A DNA stretch of 8,747 bases. Source: Candidatus Kaiserbacteria bacterium. Its GTDB lineage: Bacteria; Patescibacteriota; Minisyncoccia; Phycocordibacterales; UBA918. The notes under the pieces were generated by a model. It saw nothing but the letters and a program-made list of their open reading frames with translations. It did not search any database and was not told where the DNA came from. This document shows positions 1-7,006 of the stretch, one piece after another. The position numbers were made by a program, and so were the translations under genes. Positions within the stretch are counted from its first letter, which is position 1; every line of letters begins with the position of its first letter. The stretch is taken from NCBI GenBank assembly GCA_007116965.1, contig SKHJ01000039.1, positions 1 through 8,747 on the forward strand, read 5' to 3'.

Positions 1-103
1 TGTGGCAAAGCCACATGACTCCGTCTTTCAAGCCCAGACGAAAGCCAAGCCGTTGGCTTTCTTCCTGAACACGACAAAAGCCGGCTCTCGCCGACTTTTT
101 CTG
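1..103. other. Hairpin-rich intergenic end without a gene
   Basis: I see no coding frame here, only a run of short inverted repeats: 1-15 (6 bp stem, AAA loop), 22-26 with 36-40 (5 bp, 9-nt loop), 40-48 with 53-61 (9 bp, loop 49-52) and the 76-99 terminator listed separately. The 40-61 hairpin is followed on the plus strand by TTCTTCC, so it might terminate a plus-strand gene lying left of the window; this is a guess, because that gene is not visible. Confidence 0.4.
76..99 (-). terminator. Rho-independent terminator after tRNA-Leu
   Basis: Arms 76-85 and 90-99 pair over 10 bp around a 4-nt loop (86-89). The pair 81/94 is a G-U wobble only in the minus-strand RNA and a C/A mismatch in the plus-strand RNA, which favours minus-strand use. 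The distal arm ends in TTTT. It starts 5 nt after the tRNA-Leu 3' end, as expected for a single-gene tRNA unit. Confidence 0.75.
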
Positions 104-187
104 TGTCCAGGACTGGACTTGAACCAGCACGGGATTACTCCCACTACCCCCTCAAGGTAGCGCGTCTACCTGTTCCGCCACCTGGAC
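104..187 (-). tRNA. tRNA-Leu (anticodon GAG)
   Basis: On the minus strand the acceptor strands GTCCAGG (181-187) and CCTGGAC (105-111) pair fully, with discriminator A at 104. The D arm has the TGGCGGAACAGGTAGACGCG pattern typical of leucine tRNAs. The anticodon arm is CTACC-TTGAGGG-GGTAG, giving anticodon GAG. A long class II variable arm follows, then a T loop of the GTTCAAGTC type. Length is 84 nt. The bases after the discriminator are CAG, so CCA is not encoded and must be added enzymatically. It has its own promoter and terminator. Confidence 0.95.
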
Positions 188-208
188 ATACTCGTATCGA
201 GTCCGGCT

Positions 209-237
209 ATTATGCACAAAATCCAGAAGTGTGGCAA
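209..237 (-). promoter_or_regulatory. Promoter of tRNA-Leu
   Basis: On the minus strand TTGCCA (232-237) matches the -35 consensus at 5 of 6 positions. It is separated by 17 nt from CATAAT (209-214), which matches the -10 at 5 of 6. A start near 202 would give a pre-tRNA leader of about 14 nt. The promoter lies in the 55-bp gap after the large surface-protein gene, so the tRNA does not depend on read-through. Confidence 0.65.
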
Positions 238-242
238 CTTAC

Positions 243-3200
243 CTACCGCTCTTGAATAGCAGGAATGACCTCCAGCTCCGCGTTAGCATAAAACTCAGAA
301 CCGCTGGGCTCATGCCGACAAGTCAACAAGTACTCGGAGAAGTTTCTACGTTCGGTTGTCTCGGCATTTCCAGTCGGACCTTGAACGGCTGGATTGAAAT
401 TGTCGACAGAAATACCCGGCCCTCTTAGCGAACAATCAAGGTCGTACTCTGCCACGGTATTCCAATGTACCGTCGCTCGCTGTCCAGACCGGATGATCTG
501 CGGCTCGAGCCACAGCTCCATCCCTGGGTCCCGTGGACCTAATAAACCAAACTCATACTCCTTGATATTGTTGTCCAAGCGAACTTGTTCTATGTCCAGG
601 TTGGCTGTGATCACCACCCTGATCACCTCACCGACCGGAATATTTTGAAACAGCATACCAGTGATAGGCTGTGGCTGTCCGCCCTGTAATTGGTTGGTTG
701 AGAAATCTCGGGTATAGGTTGATGTTGTAGCGCCGCCAATAAACACCTCGAGATTATGTTCTGCCGCTGGCGCGATGCCTTGACCCTGGTTGGTAATGTT
801 AAATGCCAGCGTCATATCATACGTCCCTGTAATATCATCAAAGTCAATCCCTCCCTCTTCACCATCCTCCTCAGGTAATTCAGGATTAACAAAATCAGTT
901 GGTTCAAAATCCGGCAGATCTGACAACTCGACCGAGCGTTGGGCTGTGTCATTACTGCCCGAGGCGTTTTCGCAAGTAAACGTATACGTCTCCGCTTGAC
1001 CTTGAACCGGTTCAGGCGAAACTGGAACAATACCGTTTAATTCTTCACCGATGTCAAAGTTAATACTGCTGCATTCCTGCGCGTTGGTACTGCTAAATCG
1101 TAAATGTACTGTATCGTTACTACCAACTATCACGTCGTTGTTTTGCCAAGGTCCGTTATTAACTCTCACCTCAAGACTTACCGCAACATCTCCAAGCGCA
1201 GCCACGTTGAAGGTACTGATGCTTTGGGCTTCTTGGTCACCCACTCGATTGGTGCAGTGGATGGTATAGGTGCGGCTATTGCCTTCAGTTGGACCCATCA
1301 CGTTCGGTAAGACGTCTGGTGAGCTGGTGCCAATATCACCGGGATTAAAATCGTTCATCGCATTGCATTCTGTGGCTGGACTCGCTGACCAGCGAACTTG
1401 AAACTCTCTATTCGGGGCGACCACTCGATCACCTGTTTGCCAAACATCCGCGCCGTCAAGATTATGCTCAAATATGATGACTGGGGGTGGTACACTGTTG
1501 ACCGTCACTGTGATCAGGTCCGTAGCAGTCAATCCCTCGCGCGAGCACTCGATAGTGTACATACGGCTATTGCCGTCGGCAGGTAGATTGACTAGCACAC
1601 CAGAAGGGTTATTAGCTGCTCCTTCGGTATCAAAATCAGCACTGGTGCAAGTATCAGCATCACTCGTCCAGGCCAGGCGAACCTCAGCGCCAGGCACAAC
1701 AGTCCGGTCAGACGCAGAGAAGTTATCATCATCGACCGAGGCTTGCAAATTGACTGTTACCGTATTGGGTTGATTGAGGGTTATGGTATGGCTCGACCAA
1801 TCCGAGCGACGTCCCGTCTCATCGACTGTTCTAGCCGAGAACGTATATGCACCTGGAATCGGCCACGAGCGCGCGGCAGTGAGTTGGGTGTTAGAAGGTA
1901 CGACCACAGCCCCGCCTGGCAAGCGTTGATTAACCTCACCATTATTGTTCCAATCAATCTCGTAGAAGATCATATCGTCGTCTGGGTCCGTGCCACGTAT
2001 ACTGAATTGGTATGACTCACCGGTTAGCCCGGTGGTAGGACCACTAATCTCAGGTGGGTGTGGCGGATTATTCAGAAGATCGGCATAGACAGGGTAGTTA
2101 ATTGTAACCGCCGAGAACCTCGCTTCGTAAGGTGGTTGGTTATTGCCTCTAGCTGCCTTGATCGGAGTGGCGTCACGACTAACGGCACACCGGTTTCCAA
2201 AACGATACATATAATAATAATGTCCGTATGTGTTTGCGTAATTGACTAAGAAATCTAGCCTGCCTGATTCACTCACACGGTATCGGTTATTACCGAGAAT
2301 TTCGACTGGATTGGGTGAGGCTGGATCTGGAGCACTCGGCGGTGTAACGTTGGTGGTTGGTGGATGCACGACCAACGGAATATATATATCCAAGTTTAAT
2401 CTACCTCGCAACGCGTCAATCAGATACTCTTCCGGACACGGAGTGATATAGAAACGACGAACAGTGCCGCCGCTCCGCTCAATTGGGGAAAAGGGAAAGG
2501 CGGCGTTCTCATACCACATACCGCGGGGAGTATCGAAGGCATGTCCGGCAGCGTTCCAAGTTATCTGTCCCAAGTGAGGCCTGACCTCTAGCTCATCCCC
2601 AACGGCTACCCGACCAAACGGAGGTACTACTTGGTTGTTGGTATGATTATAAATTACGGTGGTATACCGCACTACTGCAAGTGGGCTAGCCATTGCTTGG
2701 TAGTATCTGTTGTTAAAGCTACTGTCAGTACGAGCTGATCGGAAATACATCGGGCCAAAACGAAAATCAGTGGTTTGGGCAGATATTTGGGCTTGAGCCG
2801 AACTTGGTGTCCCCAACAGACCCACTCCTGTTATCATAACAATCACCATAAGCGAAACGAACGTTGCTCGCGGCCGCGGTCGGTACCACCAAACGAGCAA
2901 GGCCAGTGCTATTGCGGCAAAGAAAGTAAGTATTAGGTAGGTCATTGGTCGTTCGGATATATCCTGATAAAGACTGGAGAGCAATGTTTGCTCGGGAACA
3001 CGGCACTCCTCGCTAAGGATAGCGCAGTCGTATGTGTACGAGACTTCTTCGACTAGATCGTCTGCCTGGAACAGTCGGGCAGTCAAAGTAAAATTATCAT
3101 AAGTACGGCGGGGTACAAATGTATCTGCGATAGCCATCATCTCACCAGTAATTGGACCAACGTACTCGTGCGAATGAATTACTCGCCCTGTGTGGTTATC

Positions 3201-4433
3201 GGTCAGGACAAGCTCCATCCGCCCTGACTCCACAACAGGCAGTCCCCCAGTGCTATGGAAACAGGAAAATAGTGTTCGTGGTTGATCTGCCTCGAGCGGA
3301 TAGAGGTTGACGCCAGGATGGTTGATACGGACATTACCAATCCCCTCACGCACAAACCGAAGGTTAACCACGTGGGTCATCTCTCCGTGTGTAACCGTCC
3401 CGACCAACATATAGACGTCAGAGTCGGACTCTGGCACCTGGTGATCAACGAATACCGAGTCCCCTGCATCTAGAGAGATCGTTTGGGTGTCTGTGCGTAC
3501 GAGATGTTCGGTGCGTTGTTGGTCCCATTGGTATAGATCCCAACGTACCTCCGCATTGACTGGATCAGGGGTGGTGTTGCGAAGGGGTACAACCACCCGA
3601 ACCACTTCGTTCGTATGGACTCGTGGGTTGAATGAGGCAAAGGTATATTGCTGCCCATTAAGAATTACTTGATTCTTTTGCCAAGACACTGCGCCAACAG
3701 ACTCTCCGCTGACCGAGAAATCAAAATAGTTACCGACAATATCGTCAGTAAAAGGTAGTCCGGAAAAGTTGTATCGCTGGGCTGAAGAGACAAAAGTTCC
3801 AATTCGATACTGTCCTGACGGGGCATTGTTTGGTATATGCCAACTAAAGGTCTTTTCGACCGAACCTTCTGCCGGTAATACCTTATCCTCGAGTACGAAC
3901 TTTTGCTCCACTATATCTGGCTCGTGTAGGTGTGGACTTCCATCGGTCGGCACTCGGAACACTTTTATATATAAACCAGCGTCCAAAATCGGGTACGGGT
4001 TATTATTTGTTATCGTGACGGTAAATTCTGCTTCCGTACCAGCTGCTGGTGTAGCATCACCGTAGAGAGAAGCATTTACTGACCCAAAATTGTAATAATC
4101 AAAGCAGTACGCCGGCGACGGTGGGAGCGCTTGTTCTACGCCGCCGATGTAATACTCAAGTGCTTCATCTAACAAGAATGCGTCTAAAGCGGCCTGCTCA
4201 GATTGCGATAAATTGCTCAGATCATCGGGTGACTGTATCTGATCAAGAAAACTCGGTAGTTCCTCTGGGTCACTGTCTCGCATCTGTTCGATGACCCAGT
4301 AAATATGTTGTTGCTCTAGTCGTTCAGAGTTGGTATTCTGAGCATACACTACGTTACTGATACCAGCCCACAACAAACCAAGCACCAAAACTACTGCTAG
4401 CGGAAAGAGGCTCTTGAGATATTTTGTGAGCAT
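243..4433 (-). CDS. Giant envelope protein, two secreted modules joined by internal TM/signal pair
   Basis: A 1396-residue exported protein of unknown specific function. Residues 1-31 form a signal peptide (K4, K7, hydrophobic core, VVYA cleavage site). Residues about 115-470 are beta-rich and probably extracellular. At 497-516 is a transmembrane helix, then the basic stretch RPRPR (518-522), then a second hydrophobic segment (524-545) ending in a signal-peptidase-like AQA at 547-549. The second half holds a PKD/cadherin-like domain (about 791-885, with DPDDD and PGAYTFSARTVDE), three Ig-like repeats each with a spaced cysteine pair (C929/C963, C1023/C1060, C1121/C1154), a CARDB-like domain (about 1171-1297) after an acidic linker, and a fourth cysteine-pair domain (C1334/C1372). 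No C-terminal anchor or sortase motif is visible. The stop is TAG. No Shine-Dalgarno precedes the ATG. Adhesion or a cell-surface scaffold is plausible but inferred from architecture only; enzyme motifs are absent. Confidence 0.85.
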   Translation of the reverse strand: MLTKYLKSLFPLAVVLVLGLLWAGISNVVYAQNTNSERLEQQHIYWVIEQMRDSDPEELPSFLDQIQSPDDLSNLSQSEQAALDAFLLDEALEYYIGGVEQALPPSPAYCFDYYNFGSVNASLYGDATPAAGTEAEFTVTITNNNPYPILDAGLYIKVFRVPTDGSPHLHEPDIVEQKFVLEDKVLPAEGSVEKTFSWHIPNNAPSGQYRIGTFVSSAQRYNFSGLPFTDDIVGNYFDFSVSGESVGAVSWQKNQVILNGQQYTFASFNPRVHTNEVVRVVVPLRNTTPDPVNAEVRWDLYQWDQQRTEHLVRTDTQTISLDAGDSVFVDHQVPESDSDVYMLVGTVTHGEMTHVVNLRFVREGIGNVRINHPGVNLYPLEADQPRTLFSCFHSTGGLPVVESGRMELVLTDNHTGRVIHSHEYVGPITGEMMAIADTFVPRRTYDNFTLTARLFQADDLVEEVSYTYDCAILSEECRVPEQTLLSSLYQDISERPMTYLILTFFAAIALALLVWWYRPRPRATFVSLMVIVMITGVGLLGTPSSAQAQISAQTTDFRFGPMYFRSARTDSSFNNRYYQAMASPLAVVRYTTVIYNHTNNQVVPPFGRVAVGDELEVRPHLGQITWNAAGHAFDTPRGMWYENAAFPFSPIERSGGTVRRFYITPCPEEYLIDALRGRLNLDIYIPLVVHPPTTNVTPPSAPDPASPNPVEILGNNRYRVSESGRLDFLVNYANTYGHYYYMYRFGNRCAVSRDATPIKAARGNNQPPYEARFSAVTINYPVYADLLNNPPHPPEISGPTTGLTGESYQFSIRGTDPDDDMIFYEIDWNNNGEVNQRLPGGAVVVPSNTQLTAARSWPIPGAYTFSARTVDETGRRSDWSSHTITLNQPNTVTVNLQASVDDDNFSASDRTVVPGAEVRLAWTSDADTCTSADFDTEGAANNPSGVLVNLPADGNSRMYTIECSREGLTATDLITVTVNSVPPPVIIFEHNLDGADVWQTGDRVVAPNREFQVRWSASPATECNAMNDFNPGDIGTSSPDVLPNVMGPTEGNSRTYTIHCTNRVGDQEAQSISTFNVAALGDVAVSLEVRVNNGPWQNNDVIVGSNDTVHLRFSSTNAQECSSINFDIGEELNGIVPVSPEPVQGQAETYTFTCENASGSNDTAQRSVELSDLPDFEPTDFVNPELPEEDGEEGGIDFDDITGTYDMTLAFNITNQGQGIAPAAEHNLEVFIGGATTSTYTRDFSTNQLQGGQPQPITGMLFQNIPVGEVIRVVITANLDIEQVRLDNNIKEYEFGLLGPRDPGMELWLEPQIIRSGQRATVHWNTVAEYDLDCSLRGPGISVDNFNPAVQGPTGNAETTERRNFSEYLLTCRHEPSGSEFYANAELEVIPAIQER

Positions 4434-4476
4434 ACTACGAATCTACTATAATATTCTGTCGAGGTAGCGTAACACC

Positions 4477-4482
4477 ATTATA
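4477..4482 (-). promoter_or_regulatory. Candidate -10 element for the envelope-protein gene
   Basis: A perfect TATAAT on the minus strand lies 44 nt before the ATG of the large envelope protein and just past the rplS terminator, where a new transcription unit must begin. A -35 at 16-18 nt spacing is poor (CTGGTG at best), so this is a partial promoter call. Transcription would start near 4470 with a leader of about 37 nt. Confidence 0.35.
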
Positions 4483-4521
4483 CCCTGAGGTTTTGTTGAC
4501 ACCAGCATTATCCACACATAG

Positions 4522-4556
4522 TTACAAAAGAACCAGTCGGGCTGGTTCTTTTGTAA
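4522..4556 (-). terminator. Rho-independent terminator after rplS
   Basis: A 15-bp perfect stem (4522-4536 with 4542-4556) encloses a 5-nt loop. In the minus-strand RNA the distal arm contains TTCTTTTGT. It begins 23 nt after the rplS stop and separates the rplS unit from the envelope-protein gene. The stem is symmetric enough to work from both sides, but no plus-strand gene ends here. Confidence 0.8.
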
Positions 4557-4579
4557 TCACGCAACTATTTTTATCTTTG

Positions 4580-5206
4580 CTACTTTTTTGTCTCTGGCAC
4601 TACTTCGACTTTTTCTTCTGTAGCTTCTTCAGTTTTAACCTCCTCTTCTTTGGTCTCTGTTGTCTCAGTAGTTTCAGCGGTTGTATTAGCTGTTTCTTGT
4701 TCTTGAGTGGTTGCTGCTTGCTCTACCTCGGCCGCCTTGGCTTCAGCTTCAGTCGCAGCTTGAGCTGCTGCCTCTTCGGCCGCTTTCGCTTCTGCTTCAG
4801 CGCGGGCAGCTGCTTCCGCTTCTGATTCGGTGCCGAGATTGACGAGTCTCATTCGTCGCATCTGTCGCTTGATCTCGCGGTTAACCTTCTCACGAATGTA
4901 GTAAAGCTTCGCTCGGCGGACCTTCGCACGCTTGACGATTTCAATCTTGTCGATCAGTGGTGAGTAAAGGGGAAAGATTTTCTCAACCCCTACTCCGCTA
5001 GTAACCTTACGTACGGTAAAAGTGGCTCCGGCCTCATCGCCATGCTTGCGCGCTAATACCAAACCATCGAAGACCTGGATTCGAGTCTTGCCTTTATCTT
5101 GGATTTTTTGGTGGACCTTGACGGTGTCTCCTGGTTTGATACCAAGCGCTTTACGCTCAGCCACATTGACGGGTGAGGTCTTTATTTTTTCCATTACATT
5201 ATTCAT
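4580..5206 (-). CDS. rplS: 50S ribosomal protein L19 with long acidic tail
   Basis: Large-subunit protein at the 30S-50S interface. Residues about 1-120 are a complete L19: PGDTVKVH (25-32), a VFDGLVLARK stretch (45-54) and the family signature GVGVEKIFPLYSPLIDKIEI (71-90) followed by KRAKVRRAKLYYIRE (92-106). L19 is usually about 115 residues; this one is 208 because residues 125-208 form a low-complexity tail, first Ala/Glu-rich (probably helical), then Thr/Glu-rich and ending in Lys. Two in-frame ATGs (residues 1 and 5) are possible starts and neither has a Shine-Dalgarno. A small hairpin sits directly before the first ATG. The gene lies 71 bp after the RluA-family gene and ends at a terminator, so it is last in its unit. 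Identification is firm; the tail's function is unknown. Confidence 0.97.
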   Translation of the reverse strand: MNNVMEKIKTSPVNVAERKALGIKPGDTVKVHQKIQDKGKTRIQVFDGLVLARKHGDEAGATFTVRKVTSGVGVEKIFPLYSPLIDKIEIVKRAKVRRAKLYYIREKVNREIKRQMRRMRLVNLGTESEAEAAARAEAEAKAAEEAAAQAATEAEAKAAEVEQAATTQEQETANTTAETTETTETKEEEVKTEEATEEKVEVVPETKK

Positions 5207-5222
5207 AACTAAAAGATTAGTT
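5207..5222 (-). promoter_or_regulatory. Leader hairpin touching the rplS start codon
   Basis: AACTAA (5207-5212) and TTAGTT (5217-5222) form a perfect 6-bp stem with a 4-nt loop ending at the base before the rplS ATG, where a ribosome binding site would be expected. A second GC-rich inverted repeat (CGCG arms around TCAGCT) lies just upstream, near 5232-5246. L19 autoregulatory leaders are known in Firmicutes, but I cannot match this sequence to that family. A role in translation control is inference. Confidence 0.3.
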
Positions 5223-5277
5223 GCTGAGACAACGCGTCAGCTCGCGCGCTTAAACGCCGGCAACTCTACCATAGCTT

Positions 5278-6057
5278 CTACTCCTCTGCAATACGCGCAA
5301 ACGCCGTCTGGAGGTCTGCCGGTATTGGCGCTATAAATGTTTTTAGGTTACCCGCAGGCGGCTCTATCTCTAAAGCAAAGGCGTGGAGCGCTAGACGCTT
5401 CAACCCGAGATTGTGTGACCGTGCACACTCGGTGGGAGCGTATAAGGTATCCCCCACAATCGGTCGCCCGATGGCTTTGCAGTGTACCCGCAGTTGGTGC
5501 ATCCGCCCCGTGTGGGGATGTAAGGTAACACTCGAAAACCACTCACCATCAACCTCGCTAGTGACTTGTCGTTCCCAATCAGTTGTAGCTGAACGTAGCT
5601 GACCTTTCGCACCCCGTTCGGCTGAACGTAGACGCCAATCGCGAGCACTACGCCCAATTGAGCGATCGATAGTACCCCATCGCTCTTTTAGCTGACCGTA
5701 GACAATGGCTTGGTAGGTCTTTTTGACCAGACGATCGTGAAACTGTCGCTTGCAGTGCTCATAGGCCGACTGGTGCTTGGCGAGTAAAAGCACTCCTGAG
5801 GTCGCCCGATCGAGTCGATGAACAACACCCGAACGTTCAATCACCACTCCCGTCTTAGGAGAGCGCATCGTCTCCCCTACTCCCTGCACTGCTGGCAGAT
5901 ACGAGAGTAACCAATCAGCTACCGTGTACTCAACTTTTTCGCCGTCACCATGTACTGCTAACCCTACTGGTTTATCGATGACTACCACGTCTGAATCTTC
6001 ATAAATGATTGCGTTTGCTAATTGTTCAACGACCACGTCGGCGTTCTCGGGTAGCAT
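5278..6057 (-). CDS. RluA-family RNA pseudouridine synthase
   Basis: Converts specific uridines in rRNA or tRNA to pseudouridine. The 259-residue protein contains the N-terminal VVVIDKPVGLAVH motif (24-36), the catalytic motif HRLDRATSG (80-88, catalytic Asp83), the KTYQAIVYG strand (113-121), HTGRMHQLRVH (182-192), PIVGDTLY (199-206) and RLALHAF (221-227), all in RluA-family order. There is no N-terminal S4 RNA-binding domain, so it resembles the short RluA/TruC-like type rather than RluC or RluD; the target site cannot be told from sequence. The ATG lies inside the uppS 3' end, overlapping it by 32 bp in another frame. That implies translational coupling or ribosome re-entry, since no Shine-Dalgarno is close. 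Confidence 0.93.
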   Translation of the reverse strand: MLPENADVVVEQLANAIIYEDSDVVVIDKPVGLAVHGDGEKVEYTVADWLLSYLPAVQGVGETMRSPKTGVVIERSGVVHRLDRATSGVLLLAKHQSAYEHCKRQFHDRLVKKTYQAIVYGQLKERWGTIDRSIGRSARDWRLRSAERGAKGQLRSATTDWERQVTSEVDGEWFSSVTLHPHTGRMHQLRVHCKAIGRPIVGDTLYAPTECARSHNLGLKRLALHAFALEIEPPAGNLKTFIAPIPADLQTAFARIAEE

Positions 6058-6724
6058 ACCAATCTAGAATACGGCGAAATTCTTCCTCGGTAAAGTCTGG
6101 CCAATAAGTATCAGTGAAATATAGTTCGCTATAGACGCTCTGCCAGGTGAGAAAATTAGATAACCGCTGTTCCCCGCCCGTACGGATTATAAGATCAGGG
6201 TCAGGCATCTCATTACTCCATAATAGTTTGGTAAAGGCGACTTCATCGACGTCTACACCAGCGCGCACCGCCTGATTGACTGCCGCCAATATCTCTGCGC
6301 GTCCGCCATAGGAAAGCGCTACCCAAACAGTTGGTGATGCTGTAGGCGCACCTTCCGCCTCTGCTGTTGCTATTAGTTTTTGTAACTCTGGAGAAAAGTC
6401 TGTCCGATTTCCAATTATCCTGATTCGTATACCCTTGGCTTTGATTTCAGGAATTGTTCTTTTTAAGAAAGACACAAATAACTCCTGCAGGTATGCTATC
6501 TCCTCTTCGCTACGCTGCCAATTCTCAGTCGAGAATGCGTAGTATACCCCGTGCGCAATAGCTAGCGCTTGTAGCCAACCAATAGATTCATAAAAAACCT
6601 GCTCCCCAGCTAAATGTCCTGCTGTGGGTGGCTTTCCTTGCGCTTTCGCCCAACGACGGTTACCGTCCATAATAAACCCTACACACGTTGGTCTTTTCTG
6701 CTCTTCGTTAGCTGCTATCGCCAT
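6026..6724 (-). CDS. uppS: Isoprenyl transferase (undecaprenyl diphosphate synthase)
   Basis: Cis-prenyltransferase that adds isopentenyl diphosphate to farnesyl diphosphate to build the undecaprenyl carrier used in cell-wall and surface glycan synthesis. The 232-residue protein is of usual length. Motifs in order: GFIMDGNRRWAKAQG (16-30, catalytic Asp20), GH at 36-37, YAFSTENWQRSEEE (62-75), a GNR stretch (105-107), LSYGGRAEI (137-145) and the C-terminal DPDLIIRTGGEQRLSNF (175-191) with SELYF (199-203, Glu200 matching the metal-binding Glu of the family). The start overlaps the acylphosphatase stop by 10 bp, and the end overlaps the next gene by 32 bp. It could in principle make a different cis-polyprenyl chain length, but the motifs fit UppS well. 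Confidence 0.96.
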   Translation of the reverse strand: MAIAANEEQKRPTCVGFIMDGNRRWAKAQGKPPTAGHLAGEQVFYESIGWLQALAIAHGVYYAFSTENWQRSEEEIAYLQELFVSFLKRTIPEIKAKGIRIRIIGNRTDFSPELQKLIATAEAEGAPTASPTVWVALSYGGRAEILAAVNQAVRAGVDVDEVAFTKLLWSNEMPDPDLIIRTGGEQRLSNFLTWQSVYSELYFTDTYWPDFTEEEFRRILDWYATRERRRGR

Positions 6725-7005
6725 ATACCAAAATCGTCATAGACCACATCTACATCACGCCACTCCACCTCCACCGCAGTGACCTGGGACATTACTGAAC
6801 CTTCATGTAAATACTCAACAAGCTCTTTTAAGGCATCAGGCGTGCCCTGCGCACAGACCCGTACTGTACCATCAGTTTCGTTACGCACCCAGCCTTGTAT
6901 CCCACAGCCCTGCGCAGCTTCACTGACAAAATCACGAAAGCCTACCCCCTGCACCGTGCCACGCACCAGACACCATGCCTCAACTTTACTCCCCGTACTC
7001 TGCAT
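6715..7005 (-). CDS. Acylphosphatase
   Basis: Small cytosolic enzyme hydrolysing the carboxyl-phosphate bond of acylphosphates such as acetyl phosphate or 1,3-bisphosphoglycerate. The 96-residue protein has the typical length and both signature motifs: GTVQGVGFR (16-24, phosphate-binding Arg24) and GWVRNETDGTV (38-48, catalytic Asn42), followed by the expected helix and the VEVEW strand. The ATG follows the channel gene's TAA after a single G, so translation is probably coupled. The TAG stop lies within the first codons of uppS. No Shine-Dalgarno is visible. It is a full-length stand-alone acylphosphatase, not the N-terminal domain of HypF. Confidence 0.95.
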   Translation of the reverse strand: MQSTGSKVEAWCLVRGTVQGVGFRDFVSEAAQGCGIQGWVRNETDGTVRVCAQGTPDALKELVEYLHEGSVMSQVTAVEVEWRDVDVVYDDFGIWR

Positions 7006-7006
7006 C

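Noticed and set aside
4496..4524. Plus-strand promoter starting with TTGACA at 4496-4501.
   Set aside because: The hexamer is perfect, but nothing like a -10 follows at 16-18 nt and no plus-strand gene lies downstream; it faces directly into the terminator.
4493..4825. Plus-strand frame of 110 residues rich in Phe, Ser, Cys and Leu.
   Set aside because: It is the antisense shadow of the low-complexity L19 tail and its terminator, with no ribosome site.
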